From the NCBI RefSeq assembly GCF_013304735.1, contig NZ_JAAITI010000002.1, positions 62,001 through 126,000 on the forward strand: 64,000 nt of DNA. Direction: 5' to 3'. Within the stretch, counting starts at the first letter, position 1. Each line of letters begins with the position of its first letter. A model generated the notes under the pieces. The model did not search any database, was not told where the DNA came from, and saw only the letters and a program-made list of their open reading frames with translations. Positions 44,773-52,619 of this stretch are shown piece by piece. The position numbers and the translations under genes were made by a program. The DNA is from Blautia luti (GTDB lineage Bacteria > Bacillota > Clostridia > Lachnospirales > Lachnospiraceae).

Positions 44773-45477
44773 TTATTCTTTTTCAGAAGGGCATCCGCCG
44801 CAGGTTGCACAGTTGGAACCGCAGCCGGACTGGATCTTGGAAACATCTTTGCCCTTCTTTGCCATGTTGATCTTTACTTTGTTCTGGATCGCTGCAAGTC
44901 CGGCAAGAACCAGAAATGCTCCAGGTGCAAGGATAAAGATAGTGATCGGGGTATAGCCTGCAGCGCCGGTAGCTGCGTCAGCAGCCGGAATGATCTGTGC
45001 TCCGAAAGCTTTTCCGGAACCCAGGATCTCTCTTACAAGACCGATAGCAACCAGGCCCACTGTAAAGCCAAGGCCCATTCCAAGTCCGTCAAAGATAGAC
45101 GGAAGGACAGGATTCTTGGAAGCATAACTCTCTGCACGTCCCAGAATGATACAGTTAACAACGATCAGTGGAATATAAATTCCAAGTGAATCATAAAGAG
45201 AAGGAGTAAAGCCCTCCATCAGAAACTGTACAATGGTTACAAAAGATGCTACAACTACGATAAAGGCCGGCATTCTGACGGAATCCGGGATAATCTTACG
45301 CAGCATGGAGATCAGCATGTTTGACATAACCAGAACTACGGTTGTGGAAAGTCCCATACCAATACCATTGATAGCAGAAGTCGTTACCGCAAGAGTAGGA
45401 CACATACCAAGCATCAGAACAAAAATCGGATTTTCGGTAATAATACCGTTTTTTAATCTTTCACCACAATTATTCAT
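44773..45477 (-). CDS. rnfE: Rnf complex subunit E
   Basis: The 234-residue membrane protein is homologous to RnfA in inverted form (GMCPTLAVTTSAINGIGMG; IPLIVVNCIILGRAESYASKN). It carries an unusual Cys-rich soluble C terminus, GCGSNCATCGGCPSEKE, in the last 20 residues, which could bind a metal or an iron-sulphur cluster. ATG 45477 is chosen because AGGAGG lies 10 bases upstream; a TTG two codons earlier is only 4 bases from it. Confidence 0.95.
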   Translation of the reverse strand: MNNCGERLKNGIITENPIFVLMLGMCPTLAVTTSAINGIGMGLSTTVVLVMSNMLISMLRKIIPDSVRMPAFIVVVASFVTIVQFLMEGFTPSLYDSLGIYIPLIVVNCIILGRAESYASKNPVLPSIFDGLGMGLGFTVGLVAIGLVREILGSGKAFGAQIIPAADAATGAAGYTPITIFILAPGAFLVLAGLAAIQNKVKINMAKKGKDVSKIQSGCGSNCATCGGCPSEKE

Positions 45478-45491
45478 ATTCAACTACCCTC

Positions 45492-46070
45492 CTAAAATGC
45501 GTTTTTGCAATAGCCGATAGCTGTATTGACTGCACCGGTAAAAGCTCTGGATGTAATGGTCGCACCGCTGATGGCATCAATAGGCTCACCCTCGCCGCCG
45601 TCCTTGGATACATAGAATTTATCGGTATTCTTTCCAACATACTGTTCCTGGAACTTCGCTTCTGTAGCACGCATTCCAAGTCCGGCAGTCTCACTGATGG
45701 AAAGAATGGAAACGCCGCTGACGGTACCATCCTTTGTTACACCAACTGTGATCTGGATATCACCGCCGTAACCCTCTTTATCGGTTACAGTTACCACATA
45801 GCCTTCATCTGCTGCTTCACAGACTTCATCTACGGTTGCCTTGATCCCAAGATCTGCTGCTGTTTTATCTGCTGCTTCCTTGTCTACATCTACAGCTTTA
45901 AAGTCTTCCAGGCTTACATCACTGAATACAGTCTGCCATGCTTCTTTTTTTGCCTGTTCTTCGGTTCTTGCGATGGGTTCTTTGGTAACTTCGTAAACCA
46001 GTCCAAGGCCAAGTCCGGCAACAACTGTAATGATCGTAAGGATCAATGTATTTTTGATAATCTTACCCAT
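45492..46070 (-). CDS. rnfG: Rnf complex subunit G (covalent FMN)
   Basis: The 192-residue protein has one N-terminal membrane helix and an outward-facing flavin domain. The covalent FMN site is the Thr of the DAISGATITS motif near residue 172. It passes electrons between the other membrane subunits. Its ATG overlaps the rnfD stop (TAATG). Confidence 0.95.
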   Translation of the reverse strand: MGKIIKNTLILTIITVVAGLGLGLVYEVTKEPIARTEEQAKKEAWQTVFSDVSLEDFKAVDVDKEAADKTAADLGIKATVDEVCEAADEGYVVTVTDKEGYGGDIQITVGVTKDGTVSGVSILSISETAGLGMRATEAKFQEQYVGKNTDKFYVSKDGGEGEPIDAISGATITSRAFTGAVNTAIGYCKNAF

Positions 46071-47047
46071 TATTTCTTGCCTCCTTTTCCAAAAGCAACC
46101 GGTTTTGTTACTTTTTCAATAAGCGGAACCAGAAGATTACAGAAAATGATCGCATAGGAAACGCCCTCTGCGGAACCGCCAAAGAGACGGAATACTGCTG
46201 TTACGATACCGAGGCAGCAGCCATATACCAGCTGACCTTTCGGAGTGATCGGAGTTGTCACATAATCTGTTGCCATAAACCAGGCTCCAAGCATCAGACC
46301 GCCTCCAAAGATATGGCTGAAAAGATAGTTTACATCAAAACCTTTGCCTGTTCCCAGCATATAGAAAATGACAAATACTGCAAAACTTCCGATATATGTA
46401 AGAGGTACCTTCAGATCAATGATCTTGAATGCAAGAAGGATCACTGCACCGATGAGGATCGCCAGAGCAGAAGTCTCACCGATAGTACCCTGGATATTAC
46501 CAAGGAACAGATTCTTTACAGGAATAGAAGTTCCCTCAATGAATCCCTGGTTTTTAAGTGCTGCCAGAGGTGTTGCCTGTGTAACTGCATCTACAACAGC
46601 ATGAGAGCTTTTGGAAACTGCAAAGTTAGTCATTTTTCCGGCAAAAGAGATCATAAGGAAGCATCTTCCTGCAAGAGCCGGGTTCATAAAGTTCTGTCCA
46701 AGTCCACCGAACAGCTGTTTTACAACAATGATCGCAAAAGCACTGCCAAGGATCGGCATCCAGATCGGGATCTGGGGCGGCATGTTCAGCGCAAGCAGAA
46801 GTCCTGTTACAACTGCACTGAAATCAGTAGTTGTATTTTTTTTATGCATCAGTCGGTCATACAGCCATTCAAAAAACACACTGGATGCAACCGTTGCCAG
46901 CACTACAAGGAGTGCATGCACTCCAAAGTTCCAGATACCAAAAAGTGTTGTCGGCAGAAGTGCGATCACTACCAGCTGCATGATACGGCTGGTGGTCATT
47001 TTATCCCTGATATGGGGATTAGATGATACATTATACATTTGTTCCAT
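46070..47047 (-). CDS. rnfD: Rnf complex subunit D
   Basis: The 325-residue membrane protein has about nine to ten helices and the covalent flavin region (VVDAVTQATPLAAL), where the T-Q-A-T replaces the more usual S-G-A-T, plus LPTTLFGIWNFG and GQNFMNPALAGRCFLMISF. RnfD is the main candidate for the ion path of the pump. GGAGG precedes ATG at 47047. Confidence 0.95.
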   Translation of the reverse strand: MEQMYNVSSNPHIRDKMTTSRIMQLVVIALLPTTLFGIWNFGVHALLVVLATVASSVFFEWLYDRLMHKKNTTTDFSAVVTGLLLALNMPPQIPIWMPILGSAFAIIVVKQLFGGLGQNFMNPALAGRCFLMISFAGKMTNFAVSKSSHAVVDAVTQATPLAALKNQGFIEGTSIPVKNLFLGNIQGTIGETSALAILIGAVILLAFKIIDLKVPLTYIGSFAVFVIFYMLGTGKGFDVNYLFSHIFGGGLMLGAWFMATDYVTTPITPKGQLVYGCCLGIVTAVFRLFGGSAEGVSYAIIFCNLLVPLIEKVTKPVAFGKGGKK

Positions 47048-47061
47048 TGTTATTCCTCCCC

Positions 47062-48387
47062 CTATTTCTTTTTCTTGCGCTCGGCAAGAACCATTTTTCT
47101 CATAGATTTAATACTCTGAGTCAGAGGTCGTTTGGCAGGACAGATGTAACTGCAGCAGCCACACTCGCAGCATTCCATACCATCCATCTTTTCGAATCCT
47201 GCCATATCACCGTGTTCTGCAAGAGTTGCAAGACGGGCAGGAACCACATGGCCTGGACAGACGCTTACGCAACGTCCGCAATTGATACATGCAGTCTGGA
47301 TCTGCTTCGCCTCGGAGACTGCGTCACGCTCCAGGAAAAGCAGGGAAGAAGTTGTCTTCGTACATGGAATATGAAGATCATACAGAGCAAATCCCATCAT
47401 CGGTCCGCCGGAGATTGCTTTCGCGATCTTTTCCTTCAGTCCGCCTGCAGCATCTACCAGTTCAGACAGATCTGTTCCTGTAAGAACGGAAAAGTTCTTC
47501 GGTGTGCGGATACCGTCTCCGGTCACTGTGACATTACGGCTGATAACCGGCTGTCCCAGGATTACTGCTTTATAAACAGAAGTAACGGTTTCCACGTTAT
47601 CAACCACGCATCCTACGTCTGCCGGAAGCATGGTAGAATTGATCTCTCTGCCTGTTACCGCATAGATCAATGTACGCTCACCACCCTGCGGGTATTTGGT
47701 CTTGAGTTCTTTTACTTCCATGCGTTCTTTGCCTTTGATGGCTTCTTTCATCTTGGCAATACAATCCGGTTTGTTGTCCTCAATACAGATGCATCCCACT
47801 GCTTTCGGGAAAGCTTTCAGGATTACTTCTAGTCCGCCGACAACGCTTTCCGGTTCTTCCATCATTCTGCGGTAATCACTTGTGATGTAAGGCTCACATT
47901 CGGCGCCGTTTACCAGGATATGGTCGATCTTGTCCGGTTCCTTTGGTGAAAGTTTTACGTGTGTCGGGAAACCTGCGCCACCCTGTCCTACAACTCCGCC
48001 TTCCTGGATTCTTTTCAGGATGTCTTCCTTGGAAAGGTCAGACAGTTTGGCAGGCGTATATTCCACAGATTCATACAGACCGTCATTTTCAATGATGATC
48101 GCATCCCCCATGGCGCCTACTGCAGTCAGGCGCTTCTCGATTCCCTTTACAGTTCCTGATACAGATGAATGTATCGGTGCGGAAACAAATCCTCCTGCTT
48201 CTGCGATTTTCTGTCCTGCAAGCACATGGTCACCTTTTTTTACGATGGGCTTGGCCGGAGCTCCGATGTGCTGAGAAACAAGAATTGCCAGATCTCCTTT
48301 CGGCAGATACTTCTCAACAGGACAGTTTTTTGACAAATCTTTGCCGTCATAAGGATGGATGCCACCCCTGAAGGTTAAAAATGCCAT
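47062..48387 (-). CDS. rnfC: Rnf complex subunit C (NADH/flavin/iron-sulphur)
   Basis: The 441-residue soluble subunit accepts NAD and holds FMN. It starts with the GGIHPYDGKDLS and lipoyl-like IGAPAKPIVKKGDHVLAGQKIAEAGG region, has GVVGQGGAGFPTHVKLSP (flavin/NADH binding), and ends with two 4Fe-4S motifs, CINCGRCVSVCPGHVVP and CCECGCCSYICPAKRPL. The ATG at 48387 lies 11 bases from GGAGG; the one at 48396 is only 2 bases away. It is the first gene of rnfCDGEAB. Confidence 0.95.
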   Translation of the reverse strand: MAFLTFRGGIHPYDGKDLSKNCPVEKYLPKGDLAILVSQHIGAPAKPIVKKGDHVLAGQKIAEAGGFVSAPIHSSVSGTVKGIEKRLTAVGAMGDAIIIENDGLYESVEYTPAKLSDLSKEDILKRIQEGGVVGQGGAGFPTHVKLSPKEPDKIDHILVNGAECEPYITSDYRRMMEEPESVVGGLEVILKAFPKAVGCICIEDNKPDCIAKMKEAIKGKERMEVKELKTKYPQGGERTLIYAVTGREINSTMLPADVGCVVDNVETVTSVYKAVILGQPVISRNVTVTGDGIRTPKNFSVLTGTDLSELVDAAGGLKEKIAKAISGGPMMGFALYDLHIPCTKTTSSLLFLERDAVSEAKQIQTACINCGRCVSVCPGHVVPARLATLAEHGDMAGFEKMDGMECCECGCCSYICPAKRPLTQSIKSMRKMVLAERKKKK

Positions 48388-48396
48388 AGATCTCAT

Positions 48397-48806
48397 CTCC
48401 TCCTTTATTTTTTACAAGTACATGTACATGGTATTTCTGCGTTGCGCACATACTCATTTTTAAAGTTGATTCTGTATTTCTGATTTTTTTCTCATTTCAT
48501 CCAAGATAAACAAGATATATTTCGCTCACATAAAACACCTTGCGAAACATTACCAGTGAACAGTAACAAAGTAACTTCTGCTCTGAGCAGGACATGTATG
48601 AAAGATTGAATCCAGATACGATCCTGTGATATACTTCAATAGAAGATATTCACCAGCTCATAAAAAGCTATAAATGAATAACTAATTTATGAAGCGATAA
48701 TAGTCATTTTTTCACTGTCAATCCCCACATAAATCCAGTACCATTTCCTGTTTTTTATCATCAACTCTACTAATAACTATAACTCATTTCACTTTAAATT
48801 GCACTA
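48397..48806. other. Intergenic region between divergent rnfC and the exonuclease gene
   Basis: No gene is seen. It is AT-rich and must hold the rnf promoter, but I found no convincing -35/-10 pair; a TTGACA on the minus strand (48716-48721) has only TATCGC at a 16-base distance. A 10-base palindrome, GTACATGTAC, lies at 48418-48427, about 30 bases before rnfC, and could be an operator. Confidence 0.4.
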
Positions 48807-48833
48807 TTGAAAAGCAATTTTTTTGTGTATAAT
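48807..48833 (+). promoter_or_regulatory. Possible promoter of the exonuclease gene
   Basis: TTGAAA (48807-48812), a short 15-base spacer and a perfect TATAAT (48828-48833). The spacer is two bases short of the usual, so this is tentative. Confidence 0.45.
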
Positions 48834-48863
48834 CAGATACAATTTATAAAGGAGAAAATTAAC

Positions 48864-49883
48864 ATGATCGTTAAAAAAATGCCGATTTTACAAGGGTTTC
48901 CAGACTTTGAGACTGTTAAAAAATTGACTAAAAACCATGGCTTTTCAGAGCATTTTGTGCCGCTTTTCTATGACATTGAAACTACAGGACTATCACGAAA
49001 TTCCACTTTTCTGTATCTGATCGGTGCTGTAGCTTACGAAGAAAATAACTGGCAGATGTATCAGTGGATGATCGAAAACGAAGAGGAAGAACCTGAACTT
49101 CTGAAAACATTTTCTGGATTCCTTCAGGATTTTTCATGTACGATCCAGTATAACGGTGACAGCTTTGACCAGCCTTATCTGGATGCACGATATCAGATCC
49201 ACGGACTGCCTTCCCCTTTTGCAAAGCTACCTTCCATAGACCTTTACCGGGAGCTAAAGCCGCTCAAGGGACTTCTGAAGCTTTCACGGATGAATCAGCC
49301 TTCTATGGAATCATTTCTCGGTATCACTGAACGGAACTACTGTGATGGGGGTGCCTGCATCCGCCTTTACAAACAATTCGCTTCCGGAAAGAAACCGGAA
49401 GCAGCAGAGATCGTTATGGGACACAACCAAGAAGATCTTCTTGGCCTTGGGAAAATATTCTCCATGCTATCCTATCTTGCTCTTTTTAATGAAGATTACG
49501 AAACACTGGATTGTGAAATTCAAGACGATCAATTGACCTTTACACTTAAAATTTATTACGATCTGCCTGTTAAATTTTCAAATCATAGTGAAGAATTCTA
49601 CATAATCGGACAGAATAACCGTGTCCGTCTTCTTGTGAAGCTTCAAAATGGACGTTTAAAGCAATATTATTCCAATTATAAAGATTACGATTACATCCCT
49701 TCCGAAGACACTGCCATACCCAAAACCTTAAGTGCCTGTATGGACAAAAAACTCCGAAGACCTGCTAAAAAAGAAAACTGTTACACCTGGTTTCCTGTAA
49801 CAGATGATTTCATACAGGATCCTTTAAAACAGAAAACCTATCTGAAACACTGTCTGCCATATTATCTATCTGTTCTTAAATAA
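48864..49883 (+). CDS. RNase H-fold 3'-5' exonuclease domain protein (YprB-like)
   Basis: The 339-residue protein has a DnaQ/RNase H-like exonuclease fold: catalytic FYDIETTGLS (D-x-E) near residue 36, IQYNGDSFDQPYL near 90 (second Asp), and the MGHNQEDLLGLG segment (H-N-x-E-D) near 192. It resembles Bacillus YprB and related ribonuclease H-like proteins, whose function is not established. ATG 48864 has AAAGGAG upstream; a frame open to 48807 includes the promoter and is not used. It has no neighbour in the same direction. Confidence 0.85.
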   Translation: MIVKKMPILQGFPDFETVKKLTKNHGFSEHFVPLFYDIETTGLSRNSTFLYLIGAVAYEENNWQMYQWMIENEEEEPELLKTFSGFLQDFSCTIQYNGDSFDQPYLDARYQIHGLPSPFAKLPSIDLYRELKPLKGLLKLSRMNQPSMESFLGITERNYCDGGACIRLYKQFASGKKPEAAEIVMGHNQEDLLGLGKIFSMLSYLALFNEDYETLDCEIQDDQLTFTLKIYYDLPVKFSNHSEEFYIIGQNNRVRLLVKLQNGRLKQYYSNYKDYDYIPSEDTAIPKTLSACMDKKLRRPAKKENCYTWFPVTDDFIQDPLKQKTYLKHCLPYYLSVLK

Positions 49884-49904
49884 TATTTTTCTGCTATACA
49901 GCAA

Positions 49905-49932
49905 AAGCGAGCCCTTCTCGAAGGACTCGCTT
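49905..49932 (-). terminator. Second terminator hairpin after rpsA
   Basis: AAGCGAG (49905-49911) pairs with CTCGCTT (49926-49932), with an inner CCTTC/GAAGG stem. On the minus strand it is followed by TTTGC. It backs up the hairpin at 49939-49963. Confidence 0.6.
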
Positions 49933-49933
49933 A

Positions 49934-49963
49934 AAAAAGGCCGTCACAGTTATTGTGACGGCC
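49934..49963 (-). terminator. Rho-independent terminator of rpsA
   Basis: GGCCGTCACA (49939-49948) pairs perfectly with TGTGACGGCC (49954-49963). On the minus strand TTTTTTAAG follows. It lies 43 bases past the rpsA stop. Confidence 0.9.
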
Positions 49964-50006
49964 TCTGAAATTCAAAATGATCAATTGCTGTACAGCTTCT
50001 GAGAAA

Positions 50007-51083
50007 TTACTCCTCTGTCTGCTCTGCAGAATTATCCTCAAGTGCTTTCATGCTGAGGCTGATCTTTCTGTCTTCGCCATTGAAATCAACAACCTTAGCC
50101 TCGATCTCCTGACCGATGGAAAGTACATCAGATGGTTTAGCAACATGCTCTCTGGAGATCTGAGATACATGAAGAAGTGCATCTACTCCAGGTGCAAGCT
50201 CAACAAATGCACCGAAATCTGTCATACGTGCAACTTTACCCTTTACTACGTTTCCTACTGCGAAGTCCTCAGCAGCTGTAAGCCATGGGTTCTCCTCCGG
50301 GAATTTAAGGGAAAGTGCGATCTTGTCTCCGTTGATATCTTTGATAAGAACTGTAACTTTATCACCTACGTTGAATACCTTCTTCGGGTTCTCTACTCTG
50401 CCCCAGGACATCTCAGAGATGTGAAGAAGTCCGTCTGCTCCGCCGAGGTCGATGAATGCACCGAAATCTGTAACATTCTTAACAACACCCTCAACTTTAT
50501 CGCCTACGTTGATCTTAGCAAGAAGCTCTTTCTGTTTCTCAGCCTTCTCAGCAAGAAGAAGCTGTTTACGGTTACCGATGATACGGCGTCTTCTTGGGTT
50601 GAACTCTGTGATAACGAACTCAATCTCCTGATCTGCATATTTGGAAAGATCTTTCTCATATGTGTCAGATACAAGGCTTGCAGGAATGAATACTCTTGCT
50701 TCCTCAACATTGACACAAAGACCACCGTCAAGTACCTGTGTTACAGGAGCTTTCAGAACCTCCTGGTTCTCGAATGCCTCCTCAAGACGTTTGTTTCCTT
50801 TCTCTGCAGCAAGACGTTTGTAGGTAAGTGTAACCTGTCCCTCTCCGTCATTTACTTTGAGAACCTTTGCTTCCATGGTATCGCCAGGTTTAACAACGTC
50901 TGTAAGCACAACGCTTGAATCGTTTGTGTACTCGTTCTTTGTGATGATACCGTCTGCTTTATAGCCGATATTCAGGATGATCTCATCATCTTTAACATCG
51001 ATGACGGTACCCTGTACGATCTCTCCATTTCTGATTGTTTTTACGGAATCTTCCAGCATCTGTTCAAAACTTAACTCTGACAT
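50007..51083 (-). CDS. rpsA: 30S ribosomal protein S1-like protein
   Basis: The 358-residue protein consists of four S1 RNA-binding (OB) domains, at about residues 20-90, 105-170, 190-260 and 275-345, each with the G-D-x-V/F-G-A-F-V/I-D pattern (DFGAFIDLGGADGLLHISEMSWGRV is a clear one). Firmicute S1-like proteins of this length bind mRNA and may aid initiation. ATG 51083 follows GGAGG by 9 bases; that site lies inside the end of ispH, with which it overlaps by 20 bases in a different frame. In related bacteria ispH and rpsA are often fused; here they are separate. Confidence 0.92.
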   Translation of the reverse strand: MSELSFEQMLEDSVKTIRNGEIVQGTVIDVKDDEIILNIGYKADGIITKNEYTNDSSVVLTDVVKPGDTMEAKVLKVNDGEGQVTLTYKRLAAEKGNKRLEEAFENQEVLKAPVTQVLDGGLCVNVEEARVFIPASLVSDTYEKDLSKYADQEIEFVITEFNPRRRRIIGNRKQLLLAEKAEKQKELLAKINVGDKVEGVVKNVTDFGAFIDLGGADGLLHISEMSWGRVENPKKVFNVGDKVTVLIKDINGDKIALSLKFPEENPWLTAAEDFAVGNVVKGKVARMTDFGAFVELAPGVDALLHVSQISREHVAKPSDVLSIGQEIEAKVVDFNGEDRKISLSMKALEDNSAEQTEE

Positions 51084-51930
51084 GTTCTTGAACCTCCTCA
51101 ATAATTTTCTTTGGGGTGGAAGCCCCTGCTGTAATACCTACACAACTACTGCATTGGAACATTTCAGAATCCAAGTCTACAGGTGTTTGTATATAGTAAG
51201 TATTTCCACATTCCTTTTTACATATTTCAAACAGCTTTTGAGTATTGGAACTATGTCGGCCACCTACGACCAGCATAGTGTCTACCTCTCCGGCTATCGC
51301 TTTAGCTTCTTTCTGCCGTTCTTCGGTAGCATTACAAATAGTGTTTAAAATATTTAAAATATTTAAAACATTATTATCATAACTCTTTTTGCGGAGAATT
51401 TCAACTAATTCTTGAAATTTGTTGTAATTAAATGTCGTCTGTGACACTACACACACTTCTTTTTCCGGAGAAACGGTGAATCTTTCAGCATCTTCGGCGT
51501 TTCTTATTACGGTGTACGGTCCCTGGCACCATCCGCAGATTCCCTGGACTTCCGGATGATCCGGATCACCAATGATCACAATATGGGCACCTCTGGCACT
51601 TTCTCTCTCAACGATCTTGTGGATCTTCAGCACAAAAGGACAGGTAACATCCACATACCCAAGGCCATATTTTTTGATCTTATCATAGACTTTACGACCG
51701 ACTCCGTGGGAACGGATCACAACGGTGCCGCCTTTTAAAGTGGCAAGATCTTCCTCACTGATCACAGCCACACCTTTTTTTTCCAGATCTGAGACGACTT
51801 CCTCATTATGGATGATCGGGCCCAGTGTGTAGATCGGTGTAGCATCGGAACCGATCAGGTCATAAACACGGTCTACTGCTCTCTGTACGCCAAAACAGAA
51901 TCCGGCAGTTTCTGCAACTTTTACCTTCAT
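51064..51930 (-). CDS. ispH: 4-hydroxy-3-methylbut-2-enyl diphosphate reductase
   Basis: IspH makes IPP and DMAPP in the last step of the MEP pathway, using an iron-sulphur cluster. The three cluster Cys are in AETAGFCFGVQRA (C12), VDVTCPFVLK and NTICNATEERQ. The TFN of SQTTFN and the HSSNT block are present. The 288-residue length is normal for the unfused form. Just before the third Cys, the sequence reads VLNILNILN, encoded by three tandem 9-base repeats (51342-51368), which I do not expect in the family. It follows cmk with a 4-base overlap and is followed by rpsA. Confidence 0.95.
   Translation of the reverse strand: MKVKVAETAGFCFGVQRAVDRVYDLIGSDATPIYTLGPIIHNEEVVSDLEKKGVAVISEEDLATLKGGTVVIRSHGVGRKVYDKIKKYGLGYVDVTCPFVLKIHKIVERESARGAHIVIIGDPDHPEVQGICGWCQGPYTVIRNAEDAERFTVSPEKEVCVVSQTTFNYNKFQELVEILRKKSYDNNVLNILNILNTICNATEERQKEAKAIAGEVDTMLVVGGRHSSNTQKLFEICKKECGNTYYIQTPVDLDSEMFQCSSCVGITAGASTPKKIIEEVQEHVRVKF
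51342..51368 (-). repeat. Three tandem 9-base repeats inside ispH
   Basis: On the plus strand the units are TGTTTAAAA (51342-51350), TATTTAAAA (51351-51359) and TATTTAAAA (51360-51368). They encode repeated Leu-Asn-Ile in IspH and keep the frame. Confidence 0.85.
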
Positions 51931-52592
51931 CCATTCACCTTTTTCCTGTATACAGAAAGGATACTCTCAACCACTTCCTCAATCCCCATCTCTGAAGAAT
52001 CAACAAGAACTGCATCCTCTGCCTGTTTAAGCGGGGAAACGGCGCGGTTCATATCTCTCTCATCTCTGTCAATGATATCTTTCAGGATCTCATCCATATC
52101 GCAGGCTTCACCCTTCTCTGTAAGTTCCAGATATCTTCTGTTTGCGCGGGTTTTGGCACTTGCAGTCAAAAAGATTTTTACTTCTGCATTGGGAAGAATA
52201 GTGGTTCCGATATCTCTTCCGTCCATAACTACATTGTTCTCGGCCGCAAGGTTGCGCTGCAGTTTCAGAAGATGCGCGCGCACTTCCGGATTGGCAGAAC
52301 TTACCGATGCCATATTTCCAACCTCTTCCTTACGGAGAAACGCAGTTACATTCTTCCCGTTGAGGATCACCTGCTGTTCGCCGCTTTCATAGCGGATGGA
52401 AATATCCGCATCGTGACAGGCTTCGGAGATTTTTTCATCACCGCTGATTCCCTTTTCCAGGAGATAAAGTGCCATGGCACGGTACATGGCTCCTGTATCT
52501 ACATAGATAAAAGACAGCTCCTTTGCCACTTTTTTTGCAATTGTGCTTTTTCCTGCACCTGCCGGTCCGTCAATTGCAATATTAATACCCAT
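51927..52592 (-). CDS. cmk: Cytidylate kinase
   Basis: Cmk phosphorylates CMP and dCMP using ATP. The 221-residue protein has the P-loop in IAIDGPAGAGKSTIAKK, the substrate-binding YVDTGAMYRAMAL and GRDIGTTILPNAEVKIFLTAS, and the lid region ARTNRRYLEL-like. ATG 52592 is 9 bases from GGGAG; a TTG two codons earlier is too close to it. It lies between the BaiN-type gene and ispH in one unit. Confidence 0.95.
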   Translation of the reverse strand: MGINIAIDGPAGAGKSTIAKKVAKELSFIYVDTGAMYRAMALYLLEKGISGDEKISEACHDADISIRYESGEQQVILNGKNVTAFLRKEEVGNMASVSSANPEVRAHLLKLQRNLAAENNVVMDGRDIGTTILPNAEVKIFLTASAKTRANRRYLELTEKGEACDMDEILKDIIDRDERDMNRAVSPLKQAEDAVLVDSSEMGIEEVVESILSVYRKKVNG

Positions 52593-52619
52593 AATCAAAT
52601 GCTCCCTTCCTCTTTTCTG

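Noticed and set aside
46313-47832. Long plus-strand open frames opposite rnfD and rnfC
   Set aside because: They overlap well-supported rnf genes and their Cys/His-rich sequence comes from the complement of Gly/Ala codons.
49977-50918. 313-codon plus-strand open frame opposite rpsA
   Set aside because: It is the reverse complement of repeated S1 domains; the Cys/Leu-rich translation shows no family pattern and it begins inside the rpsA terminator region.
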